Origin: Microcyclospora pomicola
Lineage: Eukaryota > Ascomycota > Dothideomycetes > Capnodiales
Length of the DNA stretch: 64,000 bases
Reading direction: 5' to 3'
Assembly: GCA_002786065.1 (NCBI GenBank)
Contig: NHNY01000008.1
Coordinates: 558,001-622,000 of the forward strand
Of the stretch, positions 1 through 10,304 are shown in pieces. The notes beneath the pieces were generated by a model. The model made no database searches and was not told where the DNA came from. It saw nothing but the letters and a program-made list of their open reading frames with translations. The position numbers were made by a program, and so were the translations under genes. The first letter of the stretch is position 1. Each line of letters begins with the position of its first letter.

Positions 1-367
1 TCGTGATGCTTGCGAGTGTACCTTGATCAGCGACTTGGAGCTTGATCTGTACTGTGGCTGTGGTGGCGCATTGCTATCGATAGCTCTAGCACTTCGCGTC
101 TCCCGAGGTTCCCTACTTGGGCGTGTAGTGAATGATCGCGCTCCCAAAGAACAAGATACGATCGAATCATCAACTGACAATAGTGTCAAAGTCGACCAGC
201 TTGCTGTAGGAGATCTTGTTCCTCAGAAAAAGCAGGATGAGACCAACGAGCTGTCAACTCATGCCCGAATGATGCATACCATATGGCTCCTTGGCCACGC
301 CTCAACTCTTTCTCTATGGGCATGTGACTTCAATCCGTGAAGAAAGATCATTCACGTCCTGGATCAG
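1..367. other. Left-edge non-coding or unresolved sequence
   Basis: This is the left edge, upstream of the Stb6-like gene. A plus-strand open stretch at 23-340 has no ATG start and no family I recognise. It could be the last exon of a gene cut by the window edge or 5' leader of the next gene. I see no TATA box or repeat. Confidence 0.3.
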
Positions 368-2992
368 ATGTCTTCTTCGAATCCCACAGGAGCTGGTAAG
401 CCGCAGCCTCTTCGGCTTAGCACGACTATGGCTCGACCTCATACTGCACCACATAGCGGGCGTACGCCAACAGCAGGAATGGACGAATATCCAGCTCAGC
501 CCAAACCCGCACCCGGAAAGGAAAAGTCAACGGGAGACTCAGAGTATCAACGCTTTGTGTTGACAGATCCCATCGCGTTCCGATACCTGGAAGAGGACCC
601 GTCGACAACAGTATTGGAACGACGGCGAGAGCTCAAGGGTTATGAGTGTTATGTCGTTGAGCAATGGACTACATCGCGAACTCACCCGACTATGGTCATT
701 TCGACATATACCGGCGACCCCTCTCATCAAGTCGTGGTCAGCGTTCTCAGTGTTCCTACTGATGAGACCGTCTGGTCTGCACGCCTGCGAGTGTATTTTA
801 GAGCACTGAATCACTACCACGCCATCAGAAGACAGACTGATCTCGGAATCCTCATGGTCACCAACCTCGCAAGCTTCCCGTCCTCGCTTACCGTCATTCA
901 TGTGCCGGACGGGGACTTGCGCAAACATCGCTTTGAGTTCTTTGTGAACGAGAATATGAAGCGACTCGGCTGCTCCGGCCGAGTAGGATTGGCACTGACC
1001 CCTCCAGCATCGTCGACAGTCGCAAAATTCCACCAGCTCTATCGGGTGTCCGACAAAAACGATGTGTACAGATCTGTGATAGAGCTCGTGAAGCTGTGCC
1101 AGTCAGCTTTGATGCTTTTTGGGAAGCTTGAAATTGATTATGCGGATGGTCTGCTCTGTGACGTTACCGAACGTGCGATCAATGATTGGTGGATCGAGAT
1201 TGGGAATGATCAGTACGACATAGAACCACAGGACGGTATCCTCGGACCTACGACAGTGGCCGGATTGCTCGGTCTTTTGATGGGGGCACGAAACCGACTC
1301 CATTCGCTGAATGCGCCGGTGAATAAGGACGCTTTCGACGTGGAGGCCATGAAACGGGGCATCGGCCATTTCCAAAAGCAGCGAGGCATTGACAAAACAC
1401 GTCGACTTGATCGCAAGACTCTAGAACGTCTACAAAAGGCTACACAGAAAACAGCGAATAGTGAAGGCTTCACACTTCCGAAAGCAGTGAAGTCTACCGT
1501 CGCCGAGTTGAGCGGTAAAGGCGGAGAAATGGTCATGGATGCAGTTGGGCGCAGAGATAAAGCCGGCATAGCCGACATCGAGACTTGTAACATCGAGCGG
1601 TTCGTTCATCTCGTGTATGGTGAGCGCTGCAAGTGGCTATGGCTTGGGAAGCCCATGAAGAAGTCGAAGGATGGCGAACAAGTTGGCATGGCCCAAGGCA
1701 AGGGTGCCCTCATATTCAAGCCCGATGAGCATGGTGGGTACTCATGGACAGCTCGGAAGTCGACCGTGGAGAACATTCCGAAGGGCACATTCGATGAGTA
1801 TGATGACATGGCATCCCCACCTGGACATAACAGAAGTGAAAGTGAGGAAGAAGACCTGCAAGCAGGTGGAGTGAACAAGCGTACGACCGGTCTGAAGCAA
1901 GAAGCAAAAGCTGGCATTGGGAAGTTGAGGGATGCTGTTGGGTTCAGAAGTCACCATCACAAGCACTCTATGGAAGAACCGCCGAGAACGCCGACCGAGG
2001 AGTCTTCGAAACGCAGGCACCCTCAATTTCGCCGGGCACATTCATCGACACTCAGCAGTCCAAGTAGTCCAAAGTCCCCCCAGCGAGATCAACCACTCGA
2101 TGCAACGATCTCAAATCCACCCCAACGAGCAGCAACAGATCCCGAGCCAAGTAGAACGAATGAGAACCACGAAACTACGCCAACAATTCTGGAGTCCCAA
2201 AGTGATGAAGTGGTGCACGAGGAAACTGCGCGTACGAACAGTACGGCGCAAAACTCCGAGACGGACGGGCCGTCCGACAGACTCTCCAACCATGTCACAG
2301 CAGAACCTTCAGTTGCGGGGTCGATCGATGGTGATCCAGAACATGGTAAAGCTGCTCAGACAGATGTTGAGATTGAGCAAAACGTCGGCAACCTTCTCCG
2401 CCGCACGGTGTCGACCAGCCATTTCATTGCAGCCACTTTGGAAAGCACGGCCGATGCTCATCCTCGCCACCTGAGCTTTAGCATGGCCGAGGACAGTGTG
2501 CTGACATGGGAAGACGTCACTGTAGATGACAGCCTATCGCACTTCAAGGATCTGAGAACCCAGCTAGCAGAACAAAACCTGATATCGGAGGATGCAAAGC
2601 GAATCAACTCATTGATTAGCGGGCTCACCTCTGAGACGATGGCATGGACGGGGCATCAATTGGCCAGCTTGCGATTGCTTCTTACGCAGGCCGACGAAGA
2701 GCACAGTAACCTCGAGTCTATGTATGATCCGCATAGCGAGCACTTCAATTGGTTACATGCCAACACCGAAGCCACCTTGCGAGACCAGAAAGATCGCTTC
2801 GAAGAAGCCGGACGCGAGGTTGAGACTTTAGCCGCGAAGCTGGAGTACGAGATTGGAGGACTCAGGAGTCGAGTAGAGGATGTGGAGGCAGGGGTGGGTG
2901 ATTTCGAAAAGGGCGTTCGACGGGTGGAAGAAAGAGTTGCTGAATTGGAGAAGACGGCTGAGTCCGGACAATGGGGATGTATTGTATGCTGA
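368..2992 (+). CDS. Stb6/Stb2-like Sin3-binding protein with C-terminal CAAX-like motif
   Basis: This is an 874-residue protein on one uninterrupted exon. Residues about 60-340 resemble the fungal STB6-like N-terminal domain, starting near RFVLTDPIAFRYLEE. Yeast Stb2/Stb6 were found as Sin3-binding proteins, which suggests a link to the Sin3 histone-deacetylase complex (family knowledge, not shown here). The middle, about 480-690, is low-complexity and rich in Ser, Pro, Thr and charged residues. Residues about 750-868 are predicted coiled coil with many Glu, Leu and Arg. The last four residues are C-I-V-C, which fits a CaaX prenylation box. The ATG at 368 is the first in frame and is followed directly by domain-bearing sequence. 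The family assignment rests on remembered similarity. Confidence 0.65.
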   Translation: MSSSNPTGAGKPQPLRLSTTMARPHTAPHSGRTPTAGMDEYPAQPKPAPGKEKSTGDSEYQRFVLTDPIAFRYLEEDPSTTVLERRRELKGYECYVVEQWTTSRTHPTMVISTYTGDPSHQVVVSVLSVPTDETVWSARLRVYFRALNHYHAIRRQTDLGILMVTNLASFPSSLTVIHVPDGDLRKHRFEFFVNENMKRLGCSGRVGLALTPPASSTVAKFHQLYRVSDKNDVYRSVIELVKLCQSALMLFGKLEIDYADGLLCDVTERAINDWWIEIGNDQYDIEPQDGILGPTTVAGLLGLLMGARNRLHSLNAPVNKDAFDVEAMKRGIGHFQKQRGIDKTRRLDRKTLERLQKATQKTANSEGFTLPKAVKSTVAELSGKGGEMVMDAVGRRDKAGIADIETCNIERFVHLVYGERCKWLWLGKPMKKSKDGEQVGMAQGKGALIFKPDEHGGYSWTARKSTVENIPKGTFDEYDDMASPPGHNRSESEEEDLQAGGVNKRTTGLKQEAKAGIGKLRDAVGFRSHHHKHSMEEPPRTPTEESSKRRHPQFRRAHSSTLSSPSSPKSPQRDQPLDATISNPPQRAATDPEPSRTNENHETTPTILESQSDEVVHEETARTNSTAQNSETDGPSDRLSNHVTAEPSVAGSIDGDPEHGKAAQTDVEIEQNVGNLLRRTVSTSHFIAATLESTADAHPRHLSFSMAEDSVLTWEDVTVDDSLSHFKDLRTQLAEQNLISEDAKRINSLISGLTSETMAWTGHQLASLRLLLTQADEEHSNLESMYDPHSEHFNWLHANTEATLRDQKDRFEEAGREVETLAAKLEYEIGGLRSRVEDVEAGVGDFEKGVRRVEERVAELEKTAESGQWGCIVC

Positions 2993-3318
2993 GAGGGTAT
3001 ACGACTGACTCCTTTTGTGATGGCTACATTACACAGCCTCACCGCATACCATTTTGCAACTAACTTTGACAGTTGTCAAATACAGCTCATGTCCAGAGAG
3101 AGAGGCACGGGTGATGGCATTAGTGGACAGCTCAAATGTTGTCCACCTCAGGTTACACATGCTATGCACTGATGCAGGTGTGAATGTCGGGAGGTGCTAG
3201 GTATATATGCTTCGCACCCGCCCAGCCAAATGTTTCGAAATTCAGTACAACGACACAGCGCAACACAGTCTACAACACCTGCCTCAACAACTGTCATTCT
3301 ACCGCAACGCTACTCGTC
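2993..3318 (+). promoter_or_regulatory. Promoter of the F-box gene with TATA-like element
   Basis: The gap between the Stb6-like gene and the F-box gene holds a TATATAT run at 3202-3208, 111-117 bases before the ATG at 3319. This favours that ATG over the in-frame upstream one at 3184, which would lie before the TATA element. Confidence 0.45.
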
Positions 3319-4734
3319 ATGGCTGAACAAGATCTCTGTCACATCACCAAGCTACCGGACGAGCTCATCATACAGATCTCGCAATATTTGACCAACGTAG
3401 AGAACAAAAGCCTGCGGCTCACGAGCAGACGTTTTTGCACAGCTTCCGTGTTGTCTTTTAAGCGAGTATTCATTGCTGCTAATTCGGAAGACCTTTCGGC
3501 GTTTCGCGCTGTGGCAAAGCGACGAAAGTGGGCCGTGACAGTTGAGGAACTCGTGTGGCAAGACGCACACTTTGCGACCGATGAAGAGCGCTTTGGCGAA
3601 GTCAGCTCCGAATTTTCTGCGCAGGGGTTGACGCAGAGTTCGGGGCCTTCAGAGTCTCACGATGACTCCCACGCCTTCCTTCGCGAAGAACAAGCGAGTA
3701 TCATCCGGCGTGATCTACACAGCGACACACTAAGGGAATTACTGCCTCGTTTTCTCAATCTCAGACGAACAGTCATCACTGATCGTATTGATGACGCCTA
3801 CCAAACCCCAATGATGCGAATTTATGGAGACCAAGTTGATATGCGGTCGTGGGGCGTACCTTGGCATGATACGCCTCTGTACCCACCGATGATGCAGCGT
3901 TATGAGGACGACCAACCTGACTTACAGCCTCAAGGTGCACCACAGGCTCAAGGTGGATCTCGACGCGACACTTCTCTATTTCCCGGCGAGACTTGGCGGG
4001 GATTTCGAATAGTGGTCAATGCATTGGCTGCTACCCATTTCGCTGTCGAGAAACTTATTGTAGACACCGGCGACGATGCTCAATCTGGTCTACCGTTTGA
4101 ATTCTTCTCCGGCGATGCTGATAGGGTGGACAACAGACTGATAGAGAATCTTGGAGAAATCTGTTCTCGTGGGATAAATCACCTGGAACTCAAGTTCGAC
4201 GTTGGCCCGATGCTGGACATGAGAACGGGGTTCCAAACCCTCGCCAATGCGCCCCTTGGCCGGATCCTGCATGGAGCTTCATCCATGAGACATCTGAGTC
4301 TTCACACAAATTCCGATGGCGTCGCCATGGTCGCGAACGCACACAATACCGGCATACTGAAGACCATTCCTATGACGTACTTTCCTTCACTGGAAACATT
4401 GGCTTTGTCCTATCTACCCGTGGAATACGCCGACTTGCAGCAGCTGTTCTCTGACGTCGCACCTACCATCAGGGTTCTACGCTTTATTCAAGTGCACATA
4501 TTCGGAATGCTGTGGGGTGCTCTTCTGCAAAGGCTGGCCAGCGCACTGCCTTTTACGCATAAAAAACTCTTGTGTACTATCGTCACAAACGCCGAGAACA
4601 CAGCCGGCCGCGTCTTCCGTAATCCCGATCACATATGCAAGGAAGCCGTTGCGACCATCGAACATGAAGGTTTTGGGACCCCCGAGCTGAATTGGGAACT
4701 ATCCTACCATCCCCCTATGTTCTCGTTGACCTGA
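3319..4734 (+). CDS. F-box protein
   Basis: This single-exon gene codes for 471 residues. The first 50 residues form an F-box of the usual fungal type: a LPDELIIQIS core, then a helix with SLRLTSRRFC and a basic/aromatic end. F-box proteins bind Skp1 and bring substrates to SCF ubiquitin ligases. The rest has no repeat I recognise (no WD40, no clear leucine-rich repeat), though 290-450 has scattered Leu-rich segments as in many fungal F-box proteins of unknown target. An in-frame ATG lies 45 codons upstream at 3184, but a TATA-like element sits between the two and the F-box begins just after the second. The substrate cannot be inferred. Confidence 0.8.
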   Translation: MAEQDLCHITKLPDELIIQISQYLTNVENKSLRLTSRRFCTASVLSFKRVFIAANSEDLSAFRAVAKRRKWAVTVEELVWQDAHFATDEERFGEVSSEFSAQGLTQSSGPSESHDDSHAFLREEQASIIRRDLHSDTLRELLPRFLNLRRTVITDRIDDAYQTPMMRIYGDQVDMRSWGVPWHDTPLYPPMMQRYEDDQPDLQPQGAPQAQGGSRRDTSLFPGETWRGFRIVVNALAATHFAVEKLIVDTGDDAQSGLPFEFFSGDADRVDNRLIENLGEICSRGINHLELKFDVGPMLDMRTGFQTLANAPLGRILHGASSMRHLSLHTNSDGVAMVANAHNTGILKTIPMTYFPSLETLALSYLPVEYADLQQLFSDVAPTIRVLRFIQVHIFGMLWGALLQRLASALPFTHKKLLCTIVTNAENTAGRVFRNPDHICKEAVATIEHEGFGTPELNWELSYHPPMFSLT

Positions 4735-5786
4735 TTGCCCGGCCAAGACCATACAGGATTTGGTGATGCGTACGGTGCCGTTCGCCCTGCGATAGTACTA
4801 GCATCTTTCCTGAATTGACGGGACATCTCACACAGACGTCGTTGGTCGAGGTCAAGGACAATCTGTTTGTCTTACTCTGTTGGCTGGGCCTCTTCGAGTG
4901 CTGGATCAGACTCGTCTCATTAATAGCATATATCTACACTAACATAATGTATAATACTCTGATCAAACTCTTGAGTGCGCTGATGCGGTTCGAGGTAAAG
5001 GTTCATATGAGTTTGATGCATGAAAAAGACACTCTTTCTCTCAGATCAACATTCTGTCCCTACTACTTTACAACTGACATGGCTTCCGCATTGCTGAAGT
5101 CTGTTCCCGATAGAATGGCGGACTGCCCTAACGCTTCCTGTGTCCCTTCATCCTTGATACTTATGTCGTGGTCCTTTATCTCCTAACCCTGACGAACGAA
5201 GGCATGGCAGCAAGCATATTTCACCAGAAGTGGAATCCTGACCTACCAGATACGTTCTACGCGACCGCATTTCTTCACCCGGACATGCAAATTCTCATCT
5301 TTCAGCTTCAATGCTGGGTGTGTACATCTCACGCCGAAGTTCATCTCATCGAGGGCAGACACGACGATGCCAGCCGTCGGATCTCGCTCTCGGTACTGCA
5401 CTCTAGCCGCAGAGTCCGGGACAAACGGCCTTGCCCAAACCACAAGAGATGCAAAGCAGACTTGCTAGCTAAGAGCAGAGAAGGAGGGGTCTTTGTATTG
5501 CTGCAGAACGACCAGGACCATACTATGATACTGCTCGAGTGCGAAATAGCTTTTCGTGCGCAAGTCACAGTTCGTTAGGTAAACCTTGTTGTCATCGTCA
5601 TGATGTATGCGATTACACCACAGTAGAACTGAGGTGGCACAACAACCTTCCTGACTAGGCAGGTATAGCCTTATCAGTGGATGTGTGGCTGATGATCTGA
5701 CACGCAGATGATATACATTCATGCTACACCTCACCTCCAGGCCGTCTCAAGGGCTTTGAATCGCTTGCTCTTCTTCAACTGTAGCT
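4735..5786. other. Intergenic region with an unresolved coding-like stretch
   Basis: This 1-kb gap lies between the F-box gene and the amine oxidase. No gene can be called with confidence. On the minus strand a single frame is open over most of 5734-5243 apart from one stop, and the segment 5443-5256 ends next to a GTAGGT donor-like sequence. It could be a small intron-containing gene or a relic. The amine oxidase promoter should lie at the right end. Confidence 0.3.
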
Positions 5787-8333
5787 ATGGATTCGTTCCG
5801 GTACAGGCTCGTAGTTGTCCTTTCCTCCTTTCTTCTTCTCGCCCTTCTAGCTACGTTCTTCACTTCTTCTCCTCAATTCGCCTCGAATGTCATCAGCCAT
5901 GCGGGCGATACGGTCACCCACTTCACAGCTGAAAAGCTCAATATTTGGGCCGAACTGACCGAGAAAGAAGCATTTGAGGTCAATGATTTCATTCTGAAGG
6001 AATACAAAAATCTCAACTTGACGAAACGTCCGAACAGCGCAAAAGACAACTTCATACTACAAGTGGAAGCTTTGCGACCCAATAAGAGTGACGCCATCTC
6101 ATATCTCTATGAAGACGGTCAGCCACCGGACAGGTGGGCGAAGGTGGTGCTCTCTGTGAATCGTGATGATGGACCGTATCTGGAGTACTACATGGCCGGC
6201 CCTCTGCCTGTATCCTCCGAGACCAAGATCCTGCCTTTGTTATACACTTTTAACAGTGGACGTCACAGTGTAGCGAATCCCGTCTTTGACTTCGTGACTC
6301 TCTTGGATTATGCGCTTGGAATTGCCGAAAATGTGTCAGACATCACGCAGGACCTTCTTGGAACTTCTGCCAGTCGTGCGAATCGAGGGGATCCGAATGG
6401 CTTGGCAGTGATTCCACGCGCCACTCGCATTGAGACCGGTGGAATGGTGTTATGGATGCAATTCTACCGACCAGGATATGGATCTGGGGCGCGTTCGATC
6501 CTTCCACAAGGCATTTACGTCAAAGTGTACGCAGGAGATGCGGACATGGAAAAGTGGACCGTAGGTCAATGGTACTACAATGGCATCACGTACGAGAATG
6601 AGCAAGCTTTCAGGGATGCCTTGGGTACCTCAGAATTTAAGCGTACTCCACCCAATCTTGATGGTCCATGGACAGATACGGAAGATTTCGAATCTAGCCC
6701 AGAAGGAAGAGAGTTGCCGCCTCCAGTCACAGTGCAGCCATACGGGCCAAGGTACAAGCTCGATAAGAAAGAAAAGTATGTCTCATGGTTCGGCTTCGAG
6801 TTCTACATCACCTCCTCGCAAGCTACTGGTATCAGCTTGTTTGACATCAAGTTCAAGGGGCAGAGAGTGATGTACGAACTTGGCCTACAGGAGGCGATGG
6901 CCCATTATGCCGGTGACGATCCCCTGCAAGGCGGGCTGGAGTTCCTCGATACATTCTTCGGGATGGGGAAGAATGCCTTTGAGCTGGTCCCAGGCTATGA
7001 CTGTCCTGCTTACGCCGATTATCTTGATGTTCAGTTCCACATGTCGTATGAGACTCAAACAATGCCGAACAGCGCCTGCATCTTCGAGTTCACGGCTGAG
7101 CATCTGCTATCGAGACACACGGCACAGTATTCCGTTACGGTCTCTCGAAATACGTTCCTCGTTGTGCGATCAGTGTCGACAGTTGGCAATTATGATTACA
7201 CCATTGACTATATCTTCTACCTGGACGGGACTTTGGAAGTCAAAGTGAGAGCGAGCGGTTACATCTTCGGCGCATTCTTCAGAGCAGAGAATGATGAGAG
7301 CGAAGATGAGTATGGACACCGCATTCATGATGCGTTGTCAAGCAGTATGCATGATCATGTTATCAATTTCAAGGCCGGTAAGTATCAAAGCATTGCTTTT
7401 CGCCCATCTCCATTGCTAACTCAACCAGATCTTGACGTGGCGGGACCCGTCAATGACATGGTGCGTTTTTCCCTGGAGCCTATGACCAAGTCCTATCCTT
7501 GGGATCTGCCAGAGGTCAAGGAGCGTAACACAATGCACTTGGTCGAGTATGCGGTCAACCAAGAGAGTGGGATCGACTGGCCAAAGAACTCCGGAGAGTT
7601 TTACCTCGTCTATTCGGCCACGGAAAAGAATGCGTGGGGGGAGAGGAAAGGATATCGCATCACGTCTGGTACAGGTATGGGTTCGACGCCTCACTTGACG
7701 ATTCTGAACTCCACCACGCTCGGAGATAGTGCAAGATGGGCGGAACGAGATCTGTGGGTGCTACAGCGCAAGGACACCGAACCTCGTAGCGCCGATCCTC
7801 TCAATTTCTTCTCTCCGAAAGACCCCATCATCGACTTCACTAAGATGGCCGATCACGAAAGTCTCGAGCATGGTGCGCCAGACACGCACTATGACGGCGA
7901 TTTGGTGGTCTACTTTAACCTCGGCGCTCACCACATTCCCCATTCCGGCGATATTCCTAACACCCTCATGCACACTAGCGCTAGCAGTGTGATGTTTGTG
8001 CCACACAACTTCATGGACCGTGATCCTAGCAGGGAGAGTGTGCAAGGAGTCCGTCTGCAAATGAAGGGGAGAAACAGTGGTGGATTCGCTGGCCAGCCAG
8101 ATCCAGAAGGTGACGAAGGCGACCTGAAGGCGCACAAGCGGTGGCTCAAGAAAGAGTCTGTGGACGGTCATACAAAGGCGCACTACTTCGGAGCAACGTA
8201 TGAGCATGGCTTGAAGGTAAGCGCGGATGCTTTGGAGCCGGTACTGGATGGGTACGTAAGTAAGGAGAATCTGGTGACAGACCTGGGTATGAACGGCAGC
8301 GCCGCTGGTGTATGGTATCCTGCAGATGCGTAG
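5787..8333 (+). CDS. Copper amine oxidase with N-terminal membrane anchor
   Basis: Exons are 5787-7377 and 7429-8333, with a 51-nt intron (GTAAGT...CAG, branch GCTAAC). The intron keeps the frame open, so an unspliced model would carry 17 extra residues. The spliced protein has 831 residues. Copper amine oxidases oxidise primary amines to aldehydes, releasing H2O2 and ammonia. The topaquinone motif N-Y-D-Y is at residues 468-471, with Tyr469 the cofactor precursor. Copper ligands are H522-D-H524 and a third His near residue 698 in GAHHIPHSGD. Splicing joins NFKA to DLDVAG, the usual family sequence just after the HxH pair. Residues about 7-27 are a hydrophobic anchor or uncleaved signal, pointing to the secretory route rather than peroxisomes. 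The substrate is unknown. Confidence 0.92.
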   Translation: MDSFRYRLVVVLSSFLLLALLATFFTSSPQFASNVISHAGDTVTHFTAEKLNIWAELTEKEAFEVNDFILKEYKNLNLTKRPNSAKDNFILQVEALRPNKSDAISYLYEDGQPPDRWAKVVLSVNRDDGPYLEYYMAGPLPVSSETKILPLLYTFNSGRHSVANPVFDFVTLLDYALGIAENVSDITQDLLGTSASRANRGDPNGLAVIPRATRIETGGMVLWMQFYRPGYGSGARSILPQGIYVKVYAGDADMEKWTVGQWYYNGITYENEQAFRDALGTSEFKRTPPNLDGPWTDTEDFESSPEGRELPPPVTVQPYGPRYKLDKKEKYVSWFGFEFYITSSQATGISLFDIKFKGQRVMYELGLQEAMAHYAGDDPLQGGLEFLDTFFGMGKNAFELVPGYDCPAYADYLDVQFHMSYETQTMPNSACIFEFTAEHLLSRHTAQYSVTVSRNTFLVVRSVSTVGNYDYTIDYIFYLDGTLEVKVRASGYIFGAFFRAENDESEDEYGHRIHDALSSSMHDHVINFKAGKYQSIAFRPSPLLTQPDLDVAGPVNDMVRFSLEPMTKSYPWDLPEVKERNTMHLVEYAVNQESGIDWPKNSGEFYLVYSATEKNAWGERKGYRITSGTGMGSTPHLTILNSTTLGDSARWAERDLWVLQRKDTEPRSADPLNFFSPKDPIIDFTKMADHESLEHGAPDTHYDGDLVVYFNLGAHHIPHSGDIPNTLMHTSASSVMFVPHNFMDRDPSRESVQGVRLQMKGRNSGGFAGQPDPEGDEGDLKAHKRWLKKESVDGHTKAHYFGATYEHGLKVSADALEPVLDGYVSKENLVTDLGMNGSAAGVWYPADA

Positions 8334-8922
8334 AAGATGAGAAGGACTAGGATTTCCGATGGAACATGAGGGCACGAATCACGAAACAGGTGTTAGGCTG
8401 CTAGTATTGGGGGGGATGATTGAGATTCAAGATTAGTCCTTGCTCACCTCATGCTTCTACAGCCTCTAACTCCATTCCCCGTTGCGCGTTGAAAGTCGCG
8501 GCTTCATCCCACGACACCCCGAAACCTTTTCAAAACACAACCCGTCACTTCTTCATTCCGTCGGTGGGATCAGCAGCTAGATCTTGACTGGCCGCACTGC
8601 GAAGTAATCTTGGGATGTCCTATTCCTTTCTCCCATTAAACACCGCTCATGCTCGATGCGAACGTTGACTCAGCCAAAAATGACATTGTCTTGTCACTTC
8701 ACAGCTTTCGCCAAAGGCAAGCATTGATTGCTTGTTTGGCCGAGTTTTGCTGTATATGACTTGAGCTCAGCGTCGTGATCAAAGTTGAGTGCCATGGTTG
8801 ACTAGATCGTGCGATCAACCCCAGGAGACTATGTTACAATGTCCTTAGAACCTTGCCATTCTACAGTCAGGCAGTTTTCATTGCATCGTAATCACGCCAG
8901 GCGAAAAAACATACGACTGCCC
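8334..8922. other. Convergent 3' intergenic region
   Basis: This region lies between the 3' ends of the amine oxidase (+) and the ketopantoate reductase-like gene (-). I see no open frame of note, repeat or RNA gene. It likely holds two 3' untranslated regions. Confidence 0.5.
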
Positions 8923-9951
8923 TCACAATTTGCTCCCCTTCTGCGCCTCCCGATTACCCTGCGCCTTCTTCAACATAGCATACATAGCCTGCAATCGCGG
9001 CATCTCCAAGCCCTTCTCCCTCGCCAACCGGATCGGGTTTCCCAAGATCACCTCCAGCTCCAACCGCGCGCCCTTCTCCCAATCGATCTGCATACTCGGC
9101 TTGCTCCCACTACGATTCCGCTTCGTCGACTCGAGGATCTGCTGCGCCGTCGCCAGCTTGCCCGGTAACGGCTGGCCGAGCACCTGCGGCGCCGTCTCGA
9201 GCACTTCATTCATGACGCCGAGCAGATGTCGCGCCAGCTCCGGGTCGCTCGCCATCTCCTGATTGCCCGTGCCGCCGGAAAGCACCGAAGACGGGTTCAT
9301 GGCCGCGTTGATGGCGATCTTGTGCCAGCGCACGAACTGCAGGCCGGCGTGGTCGTAGCGCTCGGCGTCTTTGATGCCGCCGGCTTGCAGCAGCTCGACG
9401 AAGCGGGCGTTTTGCGCATGCGCTTTCTCGTCGGCTGCTGTGTTTGATGTCGACGACGGGTTGTCGAGATGAGGGAGATATGGTCCGATCGAGATTCTCG
9501 TCCAACGGTTATGGACGATATGGCCATGGTTAGGCTGGGCGGCCGACGCGATCGTGACGGCCGACAGGATGACCGTCTCTGGAAAGCGTCGACGATACGG
9601 CTCCTCGACACCCAGGCCGTTCTGTACAAGCACAATACTGGTGTGCGGTCCCACTAACCCTTCCAGCAGAGTGCTGTCATCACTCACATCAGGCAACGCC
9701 TTGGTGGCGACGAGCAGATAGTCCCAACTGATGCCTGCTTGCCGCGCCTCATCAGGACTCCCAAAGGTATGTTCGGGCTGAAACGTCGTCTCGCCGTACT
9801 TTGGGCTGGTGACTTTGAACCCATTCGCCTTGACGGCTTTGTAGTTCGATCGGCACAGCGCTGAGACGGCGGTGTTGGCGACGCAGGCGAGACGAGAGCC
9901 GTAGAATGCGCCGATCGCGCCGGCACCGATGAGGAGGATTCTGGTCGGCAT
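8923..9951 (-). CDS. 2-dehydropantoate 2-reductase family protein (ApbA/PanE)
   Basis: This single-exon gene codes for 342 residues. The N-terminus has a Rossmann NADP(H) motif, LLIGAGAIGAFYGSRL, with glycines at 9, 11 and 14. The C-terminal helical domain has the catalytic lysine (K211) in WHKIAINAAMNPSS. The family reduces ketopantoate to pantoate in pantothenate and CoA synthesis. Filamentous fungi carry several paralogues, some with other 2-keto-acid or secondary-metabolite roles, so the family is firm but the substrate is not. The ATG at 9951 is immediately followed by the Rossmann strand, so the start is secure. Its 3' end faces the amine oxidase 3' end. Confidence 0.85.
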   Translation of the reverse strand: MPTRILLIGAGAIGAFYGSRLACVANTAVSALCRSNYKAVKANGFKVTSPKYGETTFQPEHTFGSPDEARQAGISWDYLLVATKALPDVSDDSTLLEGLVGPHTSIVLVQNGLGVEEPYRRRFPETVILSAVTIASAAQPNHGHIVHNRWTRISIGPYLPHLDNPSSTSNTAADEKAHAQNARFVELLQAGGIKDAERYDHAGLQFVRWHKIAINAAMNPSSVLSGGTGNQEMASDPELARHLLGVMNEVLETAPQVLGQPLPGKLATAQQILESTKRNRSGSKPSMQIDWEKGARLELEVILGNPIRLAREKGLEMPRLQAMYAMLKKAQGNREAQKGSKL

Positions 9952-10304
9952 TACTTGATAATGTTACATGTAGAAATTCAACTGGGGGCCTGCGACACTG
10001 AGGTATGTGTCGATTGATTTTAGTTATGTAGAGCTATGGAGAGAGGTCGTGGTTTCTGAGGTGTGCGCATGCCCACCTCGGCTTTGTCGTTTGGTCGTAG
10101 GGACTTCATCCTTTCCACACAGATTTATCGGAGGTACACATAGAAATGAATGGTATCAGTAACAAAGTATGTACTACCGATGCATTCGAGAGCGACATGT
10201 AGATCAGTGCAGCGTAAGTAAAATATATAGTCGCTCTGATGATCAATTTTGAGTTACAACAGATGCTCGAAGTGTGATTTTGACGGTAAATATCCAGATC
10301 TCCA
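9952..10304. other. Intergenic region, ketopantoate reductase-like promoter and GH55 3' end
   Basis: This gap should hold the promoter of the minus-strand reductase and the 3' end of the minus-strand glucanase. I see no TATA box at a convincing distance and no repeat. Confidence 0.4.
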
